Assembly (NCBI GenBank): GCA_000310025.1
Contig: FN649751.1
Span: forward strand, 5,830,817-5,894,816
Direction of reading: 5' to 3'
Length of the DNA stretch: 64,000 bases
Source of the DNA: Ectocarpus siliculosus
Lineage: Eukaryota; Sar; Phaeophyceae; Ectocarpales; Ectocarpaceae
The translations under genes and the position numbers were made by a program. Under the pieces are notes generated by a model. It saw only the letters and a program-made list of their open reading frames with translations, did no database searches and was not told the origin of the DNA. Shown here piece after piece: positions 23,018 to 33,702 of this stretch (positions are counted from its first letter, which is position 1; the number at the start of each line of letters is the position of its first letter).

Positions 23018-25489
23018 ATCTATGTTGTTGTTGTTGTTGAGGGTGAAGGAACTATTCGTACTGAAGCCGTGGTAAAACATCTTGAATTTGTGCGTCCATA
23101 TTTAATTCCACATTATTGGCCCGAAGGCGCTTCCTTTCCGTTACACCCACGACAGGGAGGGCAGGGGTAAAAGCCTCAAAAACTCAACAAGTCTTCCTGC
23201 TTGCGAAAAAAGTGCTATTCAATCGAATGCACTCAAACCATGCTGTCGTCGAGATACACTACATGGCCAAATCCCAACGACGACTCAAACTCATCACGAA
23301 CATTGACACAGTTTTCTTTACTGACCCGTCAAAGTGTGCAATGGCCGTTGGTTTTCGGGCCGTTGGTTTTCGGGCGGCCAGGCCCACTCCCTACTCCCCA
23401 CCGCCCCGCTCAGCCTCATCCCGGTTCTCACCTCTAGAAACTCTTGAAACAAATATCAAAGAAAAAATGAGAAAAATCTTCGTTGGAAGAGTAGAGCAAA
23501 CCCGCCCGTCTTACCTAAACAACACGTGCAAAGAGGCGATCTAGTCACACCCACTCCTGCTGTCTGTCCTTTCGCAGAATATTCCTGTATCCCACCTTGT
23601 TCTCCCCGGTGTTTTTGTTGCGGGCACCATTTCTCTACGAATCCGCACCCAGGTCAGTGCACATATGTACCGTCTTACCGTCGTCAGGCAAGGAGGCTAA
23701 TAACTCAACCGCGGACTATTCCTGGCATGGTGTAAAGACCCCACAGGAGAGGAGCGCCACCTACCCTCAATTGCCAAATATATGTACCGTCCACTCTTCC
23801 TCCCTCACAAAAATTCCACCCTATTCAGGGGACGAGAATCATCTTAAGCCCGCCCGTCAGTATCGTGTTCGTTCTACGATGATGATAGTAGTACACTGCC
23901 TACCACGAGGACGCTGGGTGGGGGGGGAGACTCGCCGGCACTACTTTACTTATAGTTTTCATTCGTACACCCATTGACGGACCCACTTGTTGGTAGCGGA
24001 CCAGAAGACATCGCCGTACACCACAGAATATAGGGCCGAAGGCCCGACTGACTACTACATTTTAACGTTTTTACTACAGTAGTACAGCAGTGGTGTTACC
24101 AAGACACGATACTGCAAGCCCTTGAAAAAAAGGTTGCATTTAAAAACTGCTCAAAAGCACGTACAGTAGTACAAACACGCCCACTCCAGCCCCCGCTACC
24201 CTAACACGTACACCACATAATCGTTGCGTCGAAGCCATAAACAACCCCGACGTGGTATCTACTACGTGGAAAAGTGCGACATCTCAAGGATGCGTGCGCC
24301 CGATCGCAGCACACGAGTGACAACAATTATTTATCACGACTCCACAGTGCACCGTACATTTAGTGGGTTGATTTGTGGTCCTAAATTCTTCCCCGCAAGT
24401 ACCTGCAGCAGGAGCAAAACAGATAAACTGCACGCCGAGAACGCGGGGCTTTAACGCACTCAGAAGTCAGACAACCTCTTCTTGATTGCTTCTGGTACGC
24501 GACGTTATTTTAGAGCATCGAGCCTCTCTCACCCGGAAAATATCTACTTGGTACAATTCTGTACACAGAAAACATGTCAAAACAGCAACAACTTTGGAAC
24601 CCCCGTGCAAGCAACTCCCCTTCAAACAAGAGCGGTGCGTTCTCTCTCTAGCGAGTGACCTCTTGGGGCATATTCTTCATGCCCCCGACCGAAACCACAA
24701 AACTGGTACTCGGTTTAGCCGCAAGCTTCTCCAAAATGCCATGGCTGAAAATTTAAACAAATGCAACATGTGCGATAATCAAAGCTCGTGCGCGACGGTA
24801 AAACTGTTTGCCCTCATTTCAATCGCAATGAAGATATGTTTTTATCTACCAAAATTTTACATCCAGGGGTGAACACAAGTCAATTTTTCTGAGGGTGTGT
24901 GGCATGCCTCAGGCAACATCTATCCACAGGCAGTGTGATCACTACCGTTACCTCACTCGCAAGCCGACAGCCAGAAACCGACTAAAATCGCGAGCTAAAA
25001 CTTAACGCGAGGCACGAATAGTCATGCTACAAACGACACGGAACACAAAAGAATTAGGAACGGTCAAACGCGAGCTCGATGGTACCACGACACAGAAAAC
25101 GTTTGCAAAATACTTCATCAGCTCAATACGCCAGTACTGCAATGTCTCCACCCGCCTGATTGAACCGTTCTCACACGATGCGATCGGGTCCCGACCCAGA
25201 GTAGCAGGGCGGCGAGTTGGCGACGGCAAGCTGACTACCTGGGTTTCATTAACCGCTGATTAGGAACATCAAAAACTACTAAATAGCTGAAGGAGGCAAC
25301 GCCTAGTGTCCAGCGATATTTCACAGACAATGTCGAACAAACACTTGGGTCGTACGCCCATTGGTCGAGGAGACCCGTCTGCGAGTACAATCATGCCTCT
25401 AAACGTGCCCAATATGGAGCTTTGTCACGGTTTAACTTACTCCGAATGGTGATAATCACTTCACTGTGGACATACATGTGTACTTCGAT

Positions 25490-26360
25490 TCATGGCAGCC
25501 AACCTCTCGTCACGATGTACTTAGGCTTCTTCTTCTCCTTCTTCTCGGTGTCGGCGGGCGGGGCGGGCTTTTTCTCCTTTTTCTTCTTGTCGAAGTCTTT
25601 GGGCTTCTCCCGCGTGGTCTCGTTCTTGAAGGGGTTGTCGTAGTACTTCTTCCCGTTGTCGTCGGTGTACTCAGACCACTTGTCCTCCTTGCACTTGTCG
25701 CCGACAATCGCGACCGTCCCCGTGGACTGGCCGAACACCGGCATCCACGCCACTCCTCCTGCAGGCACGATGCTGCCCACTCCTCCCACAGGAGGCACGC
25801 CCTGCCCCGCAGGTGCGTTGCCCATCCCCGCAGGTACCGTTCCCATGGTGCATGGTACCGGGCAGTTCATCCCGCCGTGCGGCCACAATGGAAGGCCGTT
25901 CCCATCTTGAAGTTGGTACGTAACCCGCCCGGTGATCTTGTCCGCCCTACACAACAATACGCGGACGGGCAGGGATAAGGGGGAGTGGATGCGACAAGGT
26001 TTGGAGCACTCCAGGTGTGGTGACCCACATGCTTTTCGACCAGTACAGCCGACGCTGTACTTGATGAAACCACACCCAGACAGCTGAATTTTTGAAGTTG
26101 ACAAGCAAATACAGTGTCTAAAGGGGATTTCATGCAGTTGCGCATGTCCAGGTCTATTCTCAAAATTTGTGGCATCCAGCTCTTCCGCTCGCCCTTCAAC
26201 CTTCAAGGACATCGTCAGTAACGCCACACTCAACGCCGTTGCGGCGGATGGGTGCATGAGCTGGGGGGAGATAGAGGGAAGAGCGCGCGTGTCCTTACCA
26301 GCAAGGCCGGCCATACTGGTCCCTGGTCAACTCCCAAAACGTCGCGTCGAAGTAGGTCAT
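25490..26360 (-). CDS. WW-like protein, paralogue D with a good C-terminal WW domain
   Basis: Exon 1 is 26360-26299 (20 codons plus TG, donor gtaagg) and exon 2 is 25946-25490 (acceptor tag); the product is about 172 residues. The joined N-terminus reads DATFWELTRDQYGRPCW then ADKITGRVTYQL, again with the Trp codon split by the intron. The linker has repeated PxGxxxxPAG-like units. The C-terminal part, WSEYTDDNGKKYYDNPFKN, is the best WW domain of the family: Trp, acidic pair, Gly, double Tyr, Asn and a closing Pro; only the second Trp is missing. A basic tail follows (runs of Lys with PAPP). A second in-frame ATG sits directly upstream (26363), and an out-of-frame ATG lies a little further up; I prefer 26360 because it gives the same exon length as B and C. 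Confidence 0.7.
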
Positions 26361-27520
26361 CATATCTCTGGTCTGCCATCCAGGCGGTAGAAAGGACAGT
26401 GAACAGCGCCAAAACAGAGAACACTCAGCGAGAGGTGATCGGTGTTTGGTCGGGGGAAAGAGCTCCGAATTATGGCTCTCGTCCGCGCACCATGTAGCCT
26501 TGCAAATGGCCACAGGGGTTTTTCTCTATGATGAGCGGTTAGATCGCGCCGACAAGAACGAATTGTATCCGGCACGGCTTTTGATCAGTTTCACCCTTTA
26601 TTGAAATGGATTATATTAGCGGAGCGAAGAGGAAGGGGAAAGAAGAGACAATAACCCACCTGAACACGATGCAACGTAAGGGAGTCGGCATGACAAGCGT
26701 CGAAATTTCGGGACATATAAAACACAATCAAGTCAAACACACCCTTAATCGTGTTGACGGCAAATGTAACGAACCTGGTCACCAAACAAAGCATCACACA
26801 GGACTCACTTCTCACCTCCTCTTTGTAGCTTCGTCGTTCTCAAGGGCAGTCTACGGCCCCTGGTACCTTGATCTGTTCTCTTTTTCTGATCAAGGCGGCA
26901 GCGAGACCGGATGCGAGCTTCGGCGTGCGTCCGGCGTGCGTCCGGTGATTGATGCGTTCGGGCTTCGGAAGTAATATACAGCTGTGTTCGTTCGTGGAGA
27001 CGACACGAGATTTTCCAATTGTAAACTTACTATCAGGGGTGCTGATGTTCGTGTTCCTTGGAGCGGCTCGCAGCAGTGTGACACGTCGACGGGGCGAAAG
27101 TGGAATGAGATGCAGCGTGCGCTGCAAGCTAGAGCAGGTAGTTCTTCGGACCGATGCCGATGATCGTCGCTTTTTCCCGGTCGTCGGACACGAGTGGTGG
27201 TCTGCAAATCGAACCGTTTTTTTCTGCTGGACTTTCACGAGAACTGCAAGCTGTGCGCAATTGCAGCAACAACCGATGATTGTGGGCGGAGTGAACTCGA
27301 GCAAGTACATGTTGTACTGGTTGGCTATAGGCTGAAGATATCTCTCCAGTAGCTATTACGGGCCAAGTGCCACCGGAAAAGAGCAATCAGGGCGCTCCCC
27401 CCATGACGCACACTTCCTCTCTGTGCTTCTCCTCTCTTTCAAGTTTCAAGATCGGCGGTGGCGACCCTTCCGCATCAGCACATAGATCGACGTTTTTCTC
27501 GCACTCCTTTCTGCACAATG

Positions 27521-27598
27521 TATCTACCCTTTGTAGCAAAGGACGGCCGCACGGTGTGGAACAGCGACAATCTCTTTCGCCTTTCACTATACAACACT
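27521..27598 (+). pseudogene. Possible relic of a WW-like exon 1
   Basis: The plus strand reads VAKDGRTVWNSDN after an ATG at 27521, compared with YKDGNIWNSTFDE of paralogue B. AAGGACGGC and TGGAACAGC are shared at the nucleotide level. The FDE..G..CW part and the donor are missing, and the MITE-like copy 2 starts about 10 bp after the frame ends. No exon 2 was found downstream. The similarity is short, so this is tentative. Confidence 0.3.
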
Positions 27599-27607
27599 TA
27601 GGGAAAA

Positions 27608-27912
27608 GTAAATACACGCACAGAAAGACTACCCATCGAGAAGCTGTAGTTCGGTGTAACGCTGGGTGCGTGGCACATTGAAAATTGAACCGGCACCAGT
27701 TGCCCCGCATTTTTCCCTGTCTTTGTAAAAGCTCTCTGTGTCCCTGTGTTCCCTTGATTACCTCTCCTAATGCGATACGGTAAGGACCATACACCGCAGC
27801 AGCTGCTGGGGGTGGTATCAATAATGAGTGGTTTCCTAGTGCACACTTCAATATTCACCCATTAAACATACCCACAGTCGAACGGGATGTGGTGGAGTCT
27901 TTTCAGTGAGTG
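27608..27912. mobile_element. MITE-like element, copy 2
   Basis: A 305-bp unit sharing both ends with the 85-bp copy at 22933-23017 (left CAGAAAGACTACCC; right GTCGAACGGGATGTGG and GGAGTCTTTTCAGTGAGTGG). The interior of roughly 220 bp is absent from copy 1. It is non-coding. Confidence 0.55.
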
Positions 27913-28351
27913 GAGGAAAACCGGCTGGGTACTGGACTTATTTCGAGTCTTTTAATTAAGTCTATACACTGATGATTTATATCAGTGATGCCAGCTGGTG
28001 CTAAGTACAAATGACGCTAGATATTTGCCGTGAAAAATGCGGCGTAATCTCTTGACGTCAATAGTCAATAGACTAAATGCCCAAATGTAAAAGAAATTGT
28101 TGAAAGCAAGCCGACGAATATCGTCGGCGTTGCTAGTCCCAAGCTTTATATTTTTATTTTAGTCGCGTGTTGCGCGTGTGCTGACACCACGAACGGGAAG
28201 GACCTTAATTAGCCGACACACTACGCAATAATGGTCGTGATGGACGCGGGTACGCAATAAAAAAACAACACATACATCCGATCCTCGGGAAACACGAAAT
28301 GCAACGTCTGTCCCTTGTACACACGGTAGGCACTCTGTCTGTCCCTTTAAC

Positions 28352-28500
28352 ACGGTACGTACTGCTTTTGCCTACCACTCTCGTCCTCTCGTCCGCATCA
28401 ACAACAAACAATGCAACTTGCCGCACAACAAGAGCCATCCCTGCAGGAAAAGCTGTACAAACAAGCAAAAAGCAGCTCCTGCTGCCGTAAGCTGCTGCTG
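28352..28500. repeat. Dispersed repeat X, copy 1
   Basis: Begins TACGTACTGCTTTTGCCTAC and recurs at 31691-31835 with scattered differences and small indels. Both end in a stretch with AGCAGCTCCTGCTG. Confidence 0.75.
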
Positions 28501-28835
28501 TAGTACCATTTTTCAGCACGCACGAACAACAGATGCAGCACAGGCGAAGGAGCTGAGTCTGCCTGTCTGTGTCTGCGTCGGCGTGAGTAGGGGTGGGTGT
28601 GAGGTATCGATAGAGTAACGACAGGATGTTTTTTTATGTTTATTCTTCTTAATATGACACAACGAATCCATCTCCATCATAGAAAAGAGTCTGAGACAGA
28701 TTAGCAATGAATTCATTGTGTATGGCATCTCGACGAGTATCGTCGCGTTGCCTGTCTGAAGCTTTCGATTTTTGCAGCGGGTAACAATCAAGTTCAAGGT
28801 AGACACCAAGAAGACGCCCGATGAGCACACAGGAA

Positions 28836-29935
28836 CCGGGGGACCCCAAAAAACAAAGCATGAAAAACAAAAGAAAGAAAGAAGCGAGAACAAACGAGCC
28901 AGACGCGACAGGCTTCAGGGAGGAGGCAAAAGAGCGCATAGAAGAAATGCACCGTCGCCGCTCGCTCCGGACCGCTGGAAACTCTCACATAGCACTACAT
29001 ATGGAGCAAATATTAGGTAGGGCCCAAGTCCATTGCTTGGCATAACGCCCATCGCTTCACATGCAGCAGCCGGATGCACGGGTAGCCTCTTACTCAGCAA
29101 AAAGCGAAACGACTGCGGTTGGTTGACGTTCGATGTTGTTGGGACCCTACCGGCGAAAGGCGAGAGAGAGAGAAAGAGGGGTAGACAAAAATAAGAGAGC
29201 GGAGAGAAGACAAGGCATTGACTCTCTCGAGAAGAGAAGGCATTCACCCTCTCGAGAAGACACTCACTCTCGTCCCTCTGGCCCGCCGCAGGCTGTCAGA
29301 CATGATGTCACGTTGTGTATCGAACGGCGATATCCGATGTCGGCTCAGCAACAGCAAACAAGCATAAGAACAAACAAATATAGTCAGTCGCCGTGTGCGA
29401 GCTGTGGACTATCTTGTTGTAGGAAGTGAGAACTAAAAAGAGCACGACTACATAGCACCACGGACGAACTATTATCGCAATACGCTTGCCGTCCGCCATA
29501 GATGCGCAACGCTGCACGAACGAGCTGTTGGTTATCATACCTCACTACGTAGTATCTAAGATTGTGCTGCCATCTACCTTACTTATCGCTCAAATTACGA
29601 CTACGCAGCAGACTCAAGGCAAGGAAGCAACACGCGTGCCAATGCATACCACCCATGCATGCAGCAAAACAAAACAAGGCGGACCGTCTGTTGTTGTTTG
29701 TCTCTTCAACTGACTGTGCTGCCGACAACGACACTGGAAAAAAGTAGGAGACGCGCATCGCCTACGCGAGCAACGCGTGCAGCCCAAAACAACAGAGACG
29801 ATAACCTTACGACCTTTCTTTTCAGCACATTCATTCCGAGCATATACTGCAGCAACCGCAAGTAAGTATGTGTACAGCAGCAGCCGCATGTTGTGTACAA
29901 CAACGGTCACTCAGGAAGAAAATCACAACAACAAA
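28836..29935. repeat. Long repeat unit, copy A (about 1.1 kb)
   Basis: Homologous along its length to 30458-31588. Shared blocks include GCCAGACGCGACAGGCTTCA, GACGTTCGATGTTGTTGGGA, ACACTCACTCTCGTCCCT and GGCGGACCGTCTGTTG. The copies diverge by substitutions and indels, so the duplication is not recent. No convincing open frame is shared by both copies, so I treat it as a non-coding repeat or a decayed element. Confidence 0.8.
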
Positions 29936-30306
29936 CAAACGCAAAAAAAAAAAGGTGGTGGCGCGCAGCACGCAGGACCCTCTTTCGCTTTGAACCGGCC
30001 ATTCCCATGGCGATACAGACAAGGTACAGCAGTGAAGGCCGACTCGTGCCGGCCCCAGGAGGCGGAAGCTGCTCAAACTCGGGGACGGGTCATGATTTGC
30101 GATTGATTCCTCACCGAACGGATATCGAACGATGACACTACTGTTTCAACTAGCTTCAGAAAAGCTTCAAAATTAATTGTGAAACTTGCAGAGTCATAGA
30201 CATGGCAAGTCAACACCCCGTTCCAAAGAATATCTGTCGTTGATTTTTATTGACTTGCGGACCTTTCGGGGCCAGTTTGTTTTAGCGTACCTCTTTAGGG
30301 TAAGAT

Positions 30307-30424
30307 AGCCTGTGACCACAGGAATCGACCGCATCAAGTGTTGGATCAGTACGGACATATGAAGGTACTGGGTAGAGAGAGATCGGAACGGTTTTTAATG
30401 CGAAGACAACAACAACAACAACAT
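30307..30424 (+). repeat. SINE-like repeat with (CAA)n tail, copy 1
   Basis: Matches 46320-46449 over about 110 bp: GTGAC, TTGGATC, CGGACAT, GAAGGTACTG, CGGAACGGTTTTT, GAAGACAACAACAAC in the same order and spacing. Both copies end in a CAA microsatellite, as some SINEs do. A shorter third copy without the tail is at about 63148-63206. Confidence 0.55.
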
Positions 30425-30457
30425 TTAAAACTGAACTAATGGGTGGTGGGCGGATGA

Positions 30458-31588
30458 CCGGCGGACCCCAAAAAGAAAGCTGAAAAATTTAATATAGACT
30501 ATGTTAAAGAAAAAAAAGAAAAAAAAGAAGGGACGACAAAGACAAGTTAGCCAGACGCGACAGGCTTCAGGGAGGTGGCAAAAGAGAGCATACGAAAACC
30601 ACCGTCGCCGCTCTGAACCGCTGGAAGCTGTCACATAGCATAGCATGCAGCAAACAGTATAGGGGCCATGCCCCCGTTGCTTCAAGTAAAGAGGCAGCGC
30701 CCATAGCCTCACATACAGCAGCCGGGTACGTACTACACAAATAGCCTCTTATTACTCAGCAAGAAGAAAAACGATTGCGGTTGACGTTCGATGTTGTTGG
30801 GACCCCAACGGCGATAATAGGCGAGAGAGAGACAGGTGCTACTACTACGTAGACCAACAGAAGAAAGCGTAGAGAAGGCATTAATTAACTCTCGAGACCC
30901 CAACCCTAACCCTAACCCTAACCCTAACCCTAACCGAAGACACTCACTCTCGTCCCTGTGGCCCACCGCAGGCTGTAACGAACGGCGACATCCGATGTGT
31001 GCTCAGCAACAACAAACGCAACTAACCAAATATAGTCGCCGTTTCCGAACTAACTGTGGAGACTCTCTTTCATCACTTGTGGTATGAAGTATGAAGTCAC
31101 AACGAAATAGAAAATGATGACGAGAAGCACCACGGACGAACTATTTTCTCAATACGCTTGCCGTCGCGATAGACGCGCACCGTTCCACGAACGACCAGTT
31201 GTCAAACCTCACTACGCAAATAAGATTGTCCTGCCGTCTACCCCTTATCGCTCAAATTACGACTACGCAGCACACTAAAGGTAAGTAAGGCAGCAACACG
31301 CTTGCGATGCTTTACCACCCATCCATGCATGTAAGGAAACAAAAAAAAAACTATGGCGGACCGTCTGTTGTCTGTATCTTCAACCGTGCTGCCGTTGCTT
31401 TTCTTCATGGATATCGGCACAGAGAAAAAATGAGGAATGCGCATCTCCTACGCGAGCACGGCGTGCAGCCCAAGCGACAGAGACGATAACCTTATGACCT
31501 TTGCAGCATCTTCCGAGCATAACAGCAGCCACCGCATGTGTACAACGGTCACTCACTATAGACTAAGGAAGAAAATCACAAAATCACT
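30458..31588. repeat. Long repeat unit, copy B (about 1.1 kb)
   Basis: Second copy of the 28836-29935 unit in the same orientation. It differs from copy A most clearly by a telomere-type insertion at 30898-30935. Confidence 0.8.
30898..30935. repeat. Interstitial telomere-type repeat (CCCTAA)n
   Basis: About 5.7 perfect AACCCT units (34 bp from 30902), preceded by ACCCC. TTAGGG-type telomere repeats are known from brown algae. Copy A of the surrounding repeat lacks this block, and its flanks CTCTCGAGA and AGACACTCACTC are directly joined near 29250-29260. Confidence 0.9.
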
Positions 31589-31690
31589 GGTTATCGCCCC
31601 ACAGCGAGCGATAGCTGCTCAAACGACTGTGAGAGGTCTTGAAATCGTCTCAGCTACCCAGAACTGCTGGTAGTTGCCGGAGATTTGCAG
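31588..31690. repeat. Direct repeat Y, copy 1
   Basis: About 100 bp, nearly identical to 32140-32242 (sharing TCTTGAAATCGTCTCAGCTA and flanks). The two copies are 552 bp apart and enclose repeat X copy 2 and Arg/Lys-rich low-complexity sequence. They could be short LTRs of a small non-autonomous element or a simple segmental duplication. Confidence 0.75.
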
Positions 31691-31835
31691 GTACGTACTG
31701 CTTTTGCCTACCACTCTCTTCCTCTCGTCCGCACATCAACAACAACAATAAATAAATGCTAATTTTCGCACCACAAAAGAGCCATGCAGAAAGCTGCAAC
31801 AACAACAGAACAAAAGCAGCTCCTGCTGTATGTAC
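31691..31835. repeat. Dispersed repeat X, copy 2
   Basis: Copy of 28352-28500, lying between the two Y repeats. Confidence 0.7.
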
Positions 31836-32139
31836 ACAGAATGTCCAGCTGTGTGCTGAGGTCGGTCAGCATCTCGAGAGAAGCGTGGCCAGCAAGCAAG
31901 GCTTGGCGCGGGACACGAGAGAAGCAAGCAAGGCTTGGGGCGGGCGGCGAAAAAAAGAAGACGACTCTATATAAAAAGATCTGTAAAAAAGAAGGCTTCG
32001 CGCGGGCGGCGAAAAAAATGAAGACGACTCTTATACAAAAAAAACTATAAAAAGAGGACCCTCAACGACAAGTAAGTCAACCAATCTGGTCGTTCCCAGG
32101 TGACGATGTAACGCAGATCTTCTTGTCGACGGAGAAACT

Positions 32140-32242
32140 GGTTATCGCCCCACAGCAAGCGATAGCTGCTCAAACGACTGTGAGAGGTCTTGAAATCGTC
32201 TCAGCTACCCAGAACTGCTGGTAGTTCTCGGAGGTTCGCAGT
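32140..32242. repeat. Direct repeat Y, copy 2
   Basis: Second copy of the 100-bp repeat at 31588-31690, differing at only a few positions before diverging at its 3' end. Confidence 0.75.
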
Positions 32243-33702
32243 GTGGGCTGAGATCGGCCTTTTCGACCCGGTCGGGCAAGGGGTCCGCTATGCTACTGAA
32301 AACTCCACAGACGGAAAAAAAAGACTTTTGATCGACTGAGACCCAAGCTAGAGCTTGGGAATGCGGTCATACGTCCATCGTCAACAAGTCAACACCCAAA
32401 ACTCTACCCGCATGTTTGTGGCTTCCCTCTCTAGTTTGTGCGGGTGCAATAGTTTCGTCAGCATCTACAGGTATTTGCTACAGCGACGACGAGGCTTTCG
32501 TTTGTTTTCTCAAGTTGGAAATTCGCGTTTGCACAACGCATACTTGAGTTGTTTTCACGCCCAGCAGCCCTACTGCAGCCTTCCTAGGCTGTTGGCGCCG
32601 TGCAATGCTGCTGTTGTTGCCGATAAACAAGTTGAGACAAATTTTCACATGTTGAGCAGCTGTTGAGAGTGCAACCACTGCTGCTGTAGCATCATAACTT
32701 TTCCTTTCGCCCTTCTCATTGTGCTAGACATTCCTCCGCCGCTAACAATCATCTTCGAACAGTAGGCGAGGTGCTTCGGTGATTGTAGGGAATTACCCCA
32801 GCCCCGGGGAGTTGTCTTTGCTGTCCCAGCACGGCCAAAGACCTTTTACATCGCTAGGCATTGAAACGAAAAGACAACAAAAAAATGATCAGCAGCAGGC
32901 AATCTCGGAGCCGTGCTCCAGAAATTCATGACACACCAAACAACTGCGTCGCTGCCTCCTGTCTCCTCTCGATTACAGCCAACTCTCGTTTATTCCTTAT
33001 TCTCCTCTCGTCGTGTCAGGCCTGCCTCTCTCCAGCATGCCCGAGGCTCTCATTTTGAGCCTCTCCAATATCTCCTCTAAATACTCCCAGGGTACCCGGG
33101 CCCGTCTCCCTATGCACAGACACGACGGGACTCGGAGAAAACGCCGATTACACCCAGACACAAGATGACCAGCCAAACAAACGAAGAGGATTCCACCAAT
33201 CGCGAATCGAACGAGAACCTACTTTCTGAAGCTCGCTCACCACCACAGAATCTCCCACCGAACAGAGTAGAAATTAGAATCCACGACATCTACATCTGGG
33301 TCTCACTCTCACAAAAGACACAGAACGGTGTACATACAAAAATAATCCGACCACCACAAACGTCATGTCGCGCTGTCAAGCTGGATTGCCCCCACGTGTG
33401 GCCCTCCCCAACCTCTCACGTGACGGGTCTTATACGTCGGTCGCTGACAAGGAGGCTTACCACAATACAAAAAACTGTAGTGAGCTTTGTTTCCTCTTTC
33501 CTCCCATTTAGTCCTTGCTACTGCTTGTCACCCGGGAGATCACTCGACAACAACGAGTACCCCCCCCCTAGCCCGCCACCCCCCCCGGAAAACACTGGAC
33601 CACCTTTTCCCGCCCAGCGCGACACGCCCACAACCCCCCCCCCGGCGAAGACATTATGAGGTACTCCTCGAGGTTCGTTTGCTACCCCTCCAACGCCCCG
33701 CT
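32243..33702. other. Intergenic, no supported gene
   Basis: No domain-bearing frame. A C-rich tract lies at 33560-33650. Near 33650-33680 a short sequence resembles the last coding bases of the following minus-strand gene (CTCGAGGAGTACCTC on the minus strand, against CTCGAGGCGTACCTC), apparently a small tandem duplication of its 3' end. Confidence 0.45.

Larger units (their letters stand above)
20315..25489. other. Intergenic, no supported gene
   Basis: This stretch contains the poly-G gap, a GA microsatellite, a short repeat-element copy (22933-23017) and a small tandem duplication GGCCGTTGGTTTTCGG near 23345-23380. The open frames present have no recognisable domain and no matching splice partners. 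Confidence 0.45.
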
